Shown: piece by piece, positions 58,667 through 64,000 of the stretch | Numbering within the stretch: the first letter of the stretch is position 1 | Layout: each line of letters starts with the position of its first letter | Assembly: GCA_021648845.1 (NCBI GenBank) | Contig: JAKJHY010000008.1 | Location: forward strand, 1 to 64,000 | DNA: 64,000 nt | Direction of reading: 5' to 3' | Source: Mycobacterium sp. MBM | GTDB lineage: Bacteria; Actinomycetota; Actinomycetes; Mycobacteriales; Mycobacteriaceae | Position numbers and translations under genes: made by a program | Notes under the pieces: model-generated | Seen by the model: the letters and a program-made list of their open reading frames with translations, nothing else | The model's database searches: none | What the model was told of the DNA's origin: nothing

Positions 58667-58698
58667 AGGCCCCGAACCGGATATCCGGTCCAGGGCCT
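58667..58698 (-). terminator. hairpin downstream of tRNA-Pro
   Basis: AGGCCC at one end pairs with GGGCCT at the other, with an inner ACCGGATATCCGGT self-complementary core. Nine bases after the tRNA end; no strong T-tract. Probably ends or processes the tRNA transcript. Confidence 0.55.
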
Positions 58699-58706
58699 CT
58701 CGTATG

Positions 58707-58780
58707 TCGGGGTGGCGGGATTTGAACCCACGACCTCTTCGTCCCGAACGAAGCACGCTACCAAGCTGCGCCACACCCCG
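58707..58780 (-). tRNA. tRNA-Pro (anticodon CGG)
   Basis: 74 bases without an encoded CCA. Acceptor arms CGGGGTG and CACCCCG pair fully; D-arm GCGCAGCTTGGTAGCGT; anticodon stem CTTCG/CGAAG around TTCGGGA, giving CGG; T-arm GTGGGTTCAAATCCCGC. It reads CCG codons, the commonest proline codons in this GC-rich genome. Confidence 0.95.
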
Positions 58781-58921
58781 TGTGAAGCCACGACAGCGTA
58801 TCGCACCGGGGCATCGGAAAGCCAAACGGCCACCGTCGGCCGGGAAGCATGTCGGACCCCTCTGGTGTTGTAGGTGGCAAGGCTGCCGTCGGGGGCGGTC
58901 GTGACACGAAGCGAGGCAGAT

Positions 58922-59101
58922 ATGACCGGGTTGGGAGCCGCGATCTACATCGGGTTCTTCGCGCTGGCTGCGTTGTGGTTGTACCTCAGCGGTCGAGGCG
59001 AGGATCAGAGCCAGCGACCCGAGGATTCGAACTGGGCCAGTACCGCGGCCGATTCGGAAGGGTTCAACCGGTGGCTGGCCAGCCACTCACTGTCGAAGTA
59101 G
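58922..59101 (+). CDS. small single-pass membrane protein
   Basis: 59 residues from ATG 58922 after a GAGGC ribosome site. One membrane helix ([19 protein letters not shown]) and a polar tail. Its last 97 bases overlap the end of cds1 on the other strand, so coding constraint is unclear and it may be a chance frame, but the N-terminal helix is outside the overlap and has a normal start. Confidence 0.45.
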   Translation: MTGLGAAIYIGFFALAALWLYLSGRGEDQSQRPEDSNWASTAADSEGFNRWLASHSLSK

Positions 59102-60105
59102 GTATCGGCGTAACGGTCGCCGCTGTCGGCCAGCAGGGTCACCACCGACCCGCCGCGACCCTGGGCGATCATCTCGGCCAGTAGCCGGAACGCGCCCCAG
59201 ATATTGGTGCCCGTCGACGGCCCGACCCGGCGGTTCAGGACCGCGCTGACGTGCTGGGCCGCGGCCACCGAGGCAGAGTCGGGGACGACCATCATCCGGT
59301 CCACCACGCCGGGCATGAACGACGGCTCCACGCGGGGGCGCCCGATGCCCTCGATGCGGGAAGAAGCCCCGGTCTCGACGTGCGGATCGCCGTGGGCGTA
59401 GGACGGGAAAAACGCCGAGTTCTCCGGATCCACGACGCACAGTCGGGTGCGGTGGCGGCGGTAGCGCAGATAGCGCCCGATGGTGGCGCTGGTGCCGCCG
59501 GTGCCCGCCCCGACCACGATCCAGTCCGGCACCGGGTGCGCCTCCTGGTGCATCTGGTCGAAGATCGACTCGGCGATATTATTGTTGCCGCGCCAATCGG
59601 TGGCCCGTTCGGCATGGGTGAACTGATCCAGGTAATGCCCGCCGGTCTGCTCGGCCAGCCGCTCCGCCTCGGCGTACACCTGCGCCGACTCCGTCACGAA
59701 ATGGCAGCGCCCGCCCTGCGATTCGATGAGGGCGATCTTGGCCGGACTGGTGGAGGCCGGCATCACGGCGATGAACGGCAGCCCCAGCAGCGCCGCGAAA
59801 TACGCCTCGGACACCGCGGTCGAACCCGACGACGCCTCGATCACGGTGGTGCCCTCGCCGATCCAGCCGTTGCACAGGGCGTAGAGGAACAGCGACCGTG
59901 CCAACCGGTGCTTGAGGCTCCCGGTGATATGCGTCGTCTCGTCCTTGAGGTACAGCTGCACGTCGAACTCGTCGGCCCACGACGGCAGCGGATACCGCAG
60001 CAGATGGGTGTCCGCGCTGCGGCGCGCGTCGGCCTCGATCAACCGGACAGCGTTGTCCACCCAGTCCCGTGGCCCGCCACAGGCGATATCGCCTCCGGCG
60101 CTCAC
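59005..60105 (-). CDS. cds1: PLP-dependent cysteine desulfhydrase / cysteine-synthase-like (Cds1, Rv3684-like)
   Basis: 366 residues from GTG 60105. Fold type II PLP enzyme: the lysine lies in TGSLKHRLA, the phosphate-binding turn in [12 protein letters not shown], with [13 protein letters not shown] before. The M. tuberculosis homologue Rv3684 is reported as Cds1, which releases H2S from cysteine. Coupled to the metallophosphoesterase gene (GTGA) in an operon led by ponA2. Confidence 0.86.
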   Translation of the reverse strand: MSAGGDIACGGPRDWVDNAVRLIEADARRSADTHLLRYPLPSWADEFDVQLYLKDETTHITGSLKHRLARSLFLYALCNGWIGEGTTVIEASSGSTAVSEAYFAALLGLPFIAVMPASTSPAKIALIESQGGRCHFVTESAQVYAEAERLAEQTGGHYLDQFTHAERATDWRGNNNIAESIFDQMHQEAHPVPDWIVVGAGTGGTSATIGRYLRYRRHRTRLCVVDPENSAFFPSYAHGDPHVETGASSRIEGIGRPRVEPSFMPGVVDRMMVVPDSASVAAAQHVSAVLNRRVGPSTGTNIWGAFRLLAEMIAQGRGGSVVTLLADSGDRYADTYFDSEWLASHRLNPSESAAVLAQFESSGRWL

Positions 60106-61049
60106 CGTGCCGATACGGTCGGATGGGCTTGTCCGGCACGGCTATCCGTCGCCGAACCCTTGGTGGGAGTGGCCACCAAGGTCAGTAGCGTGGCCTCCGG
60201 ACGGCAGCAGAACCGCACCGGCGCGTACGGAGACGTCCCGATCCCCGCCGACACATGCAGTTTCATGTCCGCGCCCCACTGCGACGGGCCCTTCGCCCGC
60301 GAGCGGTCCAGTTCACAGTTGGTCGCGACCGCCCCATAGAACGGCAGGCACAGCTGCCCGCCGTGCGTGTGCCCGGCCATCACCAACTGATAGCCGTCGG
60401 CGGCGAAGCGGTCCAGCACCCACGGCTCGGGGGAGTGCGTGACGCCCAGGGACAAGTTCGCGGTCGCGCTGGGCGCGCCGGCGATGGTTTCGTAGCGATC
60501 CCGCTTGAGATGCGGATCGTCCACCCCGGCGGCGGCGACCCGCAGCCCGGCCACGTCGAACTCGCGGCGGGTGTGCGTCATGTCCAGCCAGCCCCGCTCG
60601 GTGAACGCGGCCCGCAGATCCTGCCAGGGCAGCGGAGCACCGTGGATCCGGCGCTTCTTGTTGAACAAATAGTTCGTCGGGTTCTTCGGCTTCGGAGCGA
60701 AGTAGTCATTGCTGCCGAACACGAACACCCCGGGCACCGACAGCAGGTCACCGAGCGCCTGCACCACCGCGGGCACCGCCTTCTGGTGCGACAGGTTGTC
60801 CCCGGTGTTGACCACGAAATCGGGTTGCAATGACGCCAACTCCCGCAGCCAGGCCTGCTTGCGTCGTTGGCGCGGCAGCATGTGAAGGTCGGAAAGGTGC
60901 AGCACCCGCAGCGGCGTCGAACCCGGGGTCAGCACCGGCATCGTCACCTCCCGAAGCGCGAATGCGTTGCGCTCGATCAACGACGCATAGCCGATGCCTG
61001 CGGCAAGCGTGCCCGCGGCGATCGCGGCGGTGTTCTTCAGGTGCGACAT
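60102..61049 (-). CDS. metallophosphoesterase (Rv3683-like)
   Basis: 315 residues from ATG 61049, with a possible N-terminal membrane helix (~10-25). Calcineurin-like motifs in order: [30 protein letters not shown]. The family cleaves phosphodiesters or UDP-lipids (YkuE/YaeI-like, envelope-associated). It lies 20 bases after the ponA2 stop and overlaps cds1. Confidence 0.88.
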   Translation of the reverse strand: MSHLKNTAAIAAGTLAAGIGYASLIERNAFALREVTMPVLTPGSTPLRVLHLSDLHMLPRQRRKQAWLRELASLQPDFVVNTGDNLSHQKAVPAVVQALGDLLSVPGVFVFGSNDYFAPKPKNPTNYLFNKKRRIHGAPLPWQDLRAAFTERGWLDMTHTRREFDVAGLRVAAAGVDDPHLKRDRYETIAGAPSATANLSLGVTHSPEPWVLDRFAADGYQLVMAGHTHGGQLCLPFYGAVATNCELDRSRAKGPSQWGADMKLHVSAGIGTSPYAPVRFCCRPEATLLTLVATPTKGSATDSRAGQAHPTVSAR

Positions 61050-61069
61050 GTCAGCAGCTTACTGCGCGG

Positions 61070-63514
61070 TCACGGCACCGGCGGGGGTGGCGGTGGTGGC
61101 GGCGGGCCGAGAACCGGCACCGTGATCGGCGGCAATCCGGGAATCTGGATCACCGTCTCGCCGACCGGCGCAGGCAGGCCCGGGATCCCCGGCGGTGGCG
61201 GCGGCGGGGGCGGCGCGATGCCGTTACTGGTCTGGATGGTGATGATCGACCCCGGGATGGTCTGCCCCGACGGCGAGGTCCCCACCACATAACCGGCCGG
61301 GGAGGTGCTATTGACCGGCTGCGGGTCATCGGCGACCTGGAAACCGGCCTCCCGCAGGCGCTGGCGGGCCAGATCCAGGCTCATCCCGGAGACGCTGGGC
61401 ACCCGGGATCCCGGGCCACCGTCGACATAACGCGGATCGGTCGGCGGCAGCACCACGGTGTCCGGGGTGATCGGCTTCATCGCCGCAAACCAGGTCCGGG
61501 CCGGCTCATTGCCGCCGAACAGGTTCCCCGAACCGCACTGGCGCAGCGGGAACGAGCACAACTCGCTCGGTGTGGTGGAGTCGTCATAGATGTAGTTGGC
61601 CGCGGCGAACTCACTGGTGAAGCCAAGGAACGCGGAAGACCGGTTGGATTCGGTGGTGCCCGTCTTGCCGGACATCGGCAAGTTCCAGCCCACCGAACCG
61701 GCCGCCCCGGCGGCGGTACCGGCGCCGGTGTCGTCCTTGCTCAGCGCGTTGGCCAGGGTGTTGGCCAGCCCCTCGGGCACCACCCGTTCGCAGGTCTCGG
61801 TGGTCACCGCGACCTCGGTGCCGTTGCGGTCGAAGACTTGAGCGATCGGGTTCGGTGGGCACCACACACCGCCGGAGGCGAGGGTGGCCGCCACATTGGA
61901 CAGCTCGAGACCGTTGACCTCGATGGGGCCCAAGGTGAAGGAGCCGATGTTCTGCCGCTTCACGAAATCGGCCAGGCTCTCGTTGCTGTCCGGGTCATAG
62001 TCGCGGGCCGTGCCGGGCAACGCATAGGACCGCAGCCCCAGCCGCACCGACATATCGACCGCCCGCTGCACACCCACCTGCGAAATCAACTTCGCGAAGG
62101 CGGTATTCGGCGACGTGGCCAACGCATCGGTGACGTTCATCGAACCCTGGTAGTTGCCCGCGTTGCGCACGCACCAGGTCGCCGGCGGGCAACCCGGTGA
62201 GTTACTGCTGCCCAGGCCCTTGGCCTGGAACGCCGGCGGCACCGGCAGCTGGGTGTTGATCCCCATCCCCATCTCCATGGCGGCGGCGACGGTGAAGATC
62301 TTGAAGACCGAGCCGGCACCGTTGCCGGCCAGCGAGAAGGGCTGCGGCTGCATGGTTTCGCCGGCCTCGGTGTTCAGGCCATAGGTGCGGTTGCTGGCCA
62401 TCGCCACCACCGGGTGGGCTTCCGTGCCCGGCTTGACCACACTCATGACGCTGGCGACACCCTCGATATCCGCGGGCGCGTATTGGTTGACGGCAGACTT
62501 GATGTTCGCCTGCACATCCGGGTCCAGCGTCGTCTTGATCAGGTAGCCGCCCTTGGCGATCTGCTCCTTGCTGATCCCGGCGCGGGCGAGGTAGTCCAGT
62601 ACGTAGTCGCAGAAGAAGGCTCGGTCCCCGGCCGCGATGCAGCCGCGGGGCAATTCGTTCGGGGTCGGCAGCACGCCCAACGGTTCCTGTTTGGCGGCCC
62701 GCAGCGCGTCGGCCTCCTGGGGGACGTTCTCGATCATGGTGTCCAGCACCACGTTGCGGCGCGCGAGCGCGCCCTCGGGGTTGGTGTAGGGGTTCAGCAC
62801 GCTGGTGGACTGGACCATGCCGGCCAGCAGCGCGGCCTGCTGCCAGTTCAGCTCGGAGGCGTTGATGCCGAAATAGGTCTGCGCGGCGTCCTGAACTCCG
62901 AACGCGCCGTTGCCGAATGAGACCAGGTTCAGGTAGCGGGTGAGGATCTCGGGCTTGGTGAGCGTCTTGTCCAGGGTCAGCGCCATCCGGATCTCGCGCA
63001 GCTTACGCGCCGGGGTGGTCTCGATGGCCGCCCGCTTCTCCGCGTCGGTCTGGGCCACCACCAGCAACTGGTAGTTCTTCACGTATTGCTGTTCGAGGGT
63101 GGATCCGCCGCGGGTGTCCAGGTTCCCGGACAGGTACCCGGAGAGCCCGGTGAGGGTGCCCTGCCAGTCCACGCCGTTGTGCTCGGCGAACCGCTTGTCC
63201 TCGATGGACACGATCGCCAGTTTCATGGTGTTGGCGATCTGGTCGGTGGGGACCTCGAAGCGCCGCTGGGTGTACAGCCAGGCGATCGGGTTGCCGCGGG
63301 CATCGGTCATCGTCGACACCGCGGGGATCTCCCCCTCGACGAGCTGCGCCGAACCGTTGGCCACCACATCGGAGGCCCGGTTGGACATCAGGCCGATCCC
63401 GCCCACGACCGGGAACATCAAACCGGCGGCGATCACCGCGGCCAGCAGGCAGCACCACATCAGTTTGATGACCGTCACCGCTACCGGTGGACGCGTCGAG
63501 GGCTGCTCAGGCAT
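61070..63514 (-). CDS. ponA2: bifunctional penicillin-binding protein PonA2
   Basis: 814 residues (M. tuberculosis PonA2 ~810). N-terminal membrane helix (~15-45), GT51 transglycosylase with catalytic E105 in EDKRFAEHNG, transpeptidase with the SxxK motif SVFK at ~402, SPN, and KTGT at ~616, then one PASTA domain (~690-755) and a proline-rich end. It polymerises and crosslinks peptidoglycan and is non-essential but stress-related in mycobacteria. Divergent from whiB4. Confidence 0.97.
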   Translation of the reverse strand: MPEQPSTRPPVAVTVIKLMWCCLLAAVIAAGLMFPVVGGIGLMSNRASDVVANGSAQLVEGEIPAVSTMTDARGNPIAWLYTQRRFEVPTDQIANTMKLAIVSIEDKRFAEHNGVDWQGTLTGLSGYLSGNLDTRGGSTLEQQYVKNYQLLVVAQTDAEKRAAIETTPARKLREIRMALTLDKTLTKPEILTRYLNLVSFGNGAFGVQDAAQTYFGINASELNWQQAALLAGMVQSTSVLNPYTNPEGALARRNVVLDTMIENVPQEADALRAAKQEPLGVLPTPNELPRGCIAAGDRAFFCDYVLDYLARAGISKEQIAKGGYLIKTTLDPDVQANIKSAVNQYAPADIEGVASVMSVVKPGTEAHPVVAMASNRTYGLNTEAGETMQPQPFSLAGNGAGSVFKIFTVAAAMEMGMGINTQLPVPPAFQAKGLGSSNSPGCPPATWCVRNAGNYQGSMNVTDALATSPNTAFAKLISQVGVQRAVDMSVRLGLRSYALPGTARDYDPDSNESLADFVKRQNIGSFTLGPIEVNGLELSNVAATLASGGVWCPPNPIAQVFDRNGTEVAVTTETCERVVPEGLANTLANALSKDDTGAGTAAGAAGSVGWNLPMSGKTGTTESNRSSAFLGFTSEFAAANYIYDDSTTPSELCSFPLRQCGSGNLFGGNEPARTWFAAMKPITPDTVVLPPTDPRYVDGGPGSRVPSVSGMSLDLARQRLREAGFQVADDPQPVNSTSPAGYVVGTSPSGQTIPGSIITIQTSNGIAPPPPPPPPGIPGLPAPVGETVIQIPGLPPITVPVLGPPPPPPPPPVP

Positions 63515-63739
63515 GAGTTACAGAGTAGCCAGCGGGTCCAATCGGGGCCCGCGAGCCGGGCGAATGCCGTATTCGACGCCCTGACGGCACGGTCGTCCCA
63601 AAAAAGCGAGGTTTGACTGTTGCGTAAAAGGCCACTGACCACCTAGCTTGGACACACAATGCGATTCAGGTAACACTATGGACGCAATGTGGCGCAGATT
63701 ACATCTACGTGTTATGTAGTCCGGACGAAGGGAACGCTG

Positions 63740-64000
63740 GTGTCAGTTACATCATCCGCCATGCACAGGACTGGCGTGAACCCCCAACTCCACGCCGCCC
63801 CCGGAGCCGAGGCCGAAGCCAGGATCGCGTGGGTCTCCCAGGCGCGCTGCCGGCAGGCAGACCCCGACGAACTGTTCGTGCGCGGCGCCGCCCAGCGCAA
63901 GGCGGCCGTGATCTGCCGGCACTGCCCGGTCATCGCCGAGTGCGGTGCCGACGCCCTGGACAACAAGGTCGAGTTCGGTGTGTGGGGCGGGATGACCGAG
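63740..64000 (+). CDS. whiB4: redox-sensing regulator WhiB4 (5' part, runs off the window)
   Basis: 87 codons visible from GTG 63740, after a GAAGGGA ribosome site; ATG 63761 is an alternative. The iron-sulfur cysteines are C37, C59, C62 and C68 (AxCR, ICRHC, ECGAD), followed by the GVWGG turn. The segment ADPDELFVRGAAQRKAAVICRHCPV is nearly that of Rv3681c. WhiB4 binds a 4Fe-4S cluster and acts in the oxidative-stress response. The 225-base divergent gap with ponA2 holds TTGGAC-17-TAACAC at 63648-63676, a weak promoter candidate. Confidence 0.93.
   Translation, partial: MSVTSSAMHRTGVNPQLHAAPGAEAEARIAWVSQARCRQADPDELFVRGAAQRKAAVICRHCPVIAECGADALDNKVEFGVWGGMTE

Overview
The window is high-GC actinobacterial DNA and almost certainly the chromosome of a fast-growing Mycobacterium (Mycolicibacterium), close in gene order to M. 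smegmatis. The backbone follows the M. tuberculosis Rv3711c-Rv3681c stretch: dnaQ, leuA, ask-asd, a DUF4185 protein, egtABCDE, the Rv3698/Rv3699 pair, the Rv3695-Rv3688c envelope block, cds1 (Rv3684), Rv3683, ponA2 and the start of whiB4. Accessory blocks that M. tuberculosis lacks at this place are inserted into it.

Region by region. 1-236: a 36-bp tandem repeat. 237-3207: dnaQ and leuA, convergent; leuA has a Leu-codon leader peptide and an attenuator hairpin. 3325-8222: a CpnT-type toxin locus (two WXG100 genes, a long toxin ending in a TNT-like NADase domain, an immunity gene), followed by a low-GC stretch of toxin and immunity fragments. 8252-15639, minus strand: a nitrogen block made of Amt, a GlnT/GMAS-like synthetase, three GlxBCD/MgsABC-like subunits, a sarcosine-oxidase-like flavoprotein and an XRE-cupin regulator; N-methylglutamate-type methylamine assimilation is the best reading. 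15842-18176: ask and asd. 19313-22891: a TetR repressor divergent from a dioxygenase-permease-RidA-like operon.

24776-30024 is the ergothioneine operon egtABCDE. 30027-39994 is an alcohol-oxidation block: an HxlR regulator, an acyl-CoA dehydrogenase, NDMA-dependent methanol dehydrogenase, a MoxR/CoxE-type pair, a second iron alcohol dehydrogenase, a two-component system (MnoSR type) and an MftM-like mycofactocin methyltransferase. A palindrome family, core CTACCCGATCGGGTAG, lies upstream of the methanol dehydrogenase, the second dehydrogenase and the methyltransferase, and is the likely regulator site.

40088-55887 holds methyltransferases, a glutamate-cysteine-ligase homologue, two PadR regulators, a carotenoid oxygenase, the LfrA/LfrR efflux pair, and the conserved RDD / SpoIIM / DUF58 / MoxR2 / DUF4350 / DUF4129 block. 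55858-64000 holds a thioesterase, an aldehyde dehydrogenase, tRNA-Pro(CGG), cds1, a metallophosphoesterase, ponA2 and whiB4, which runs off the end.

Taken together, the methanol/alcohol block and the methylamine-type block suggest use of C1 or short-chain alcohols and amines. That link is inferred from gene content, not shown by the sequence itself.
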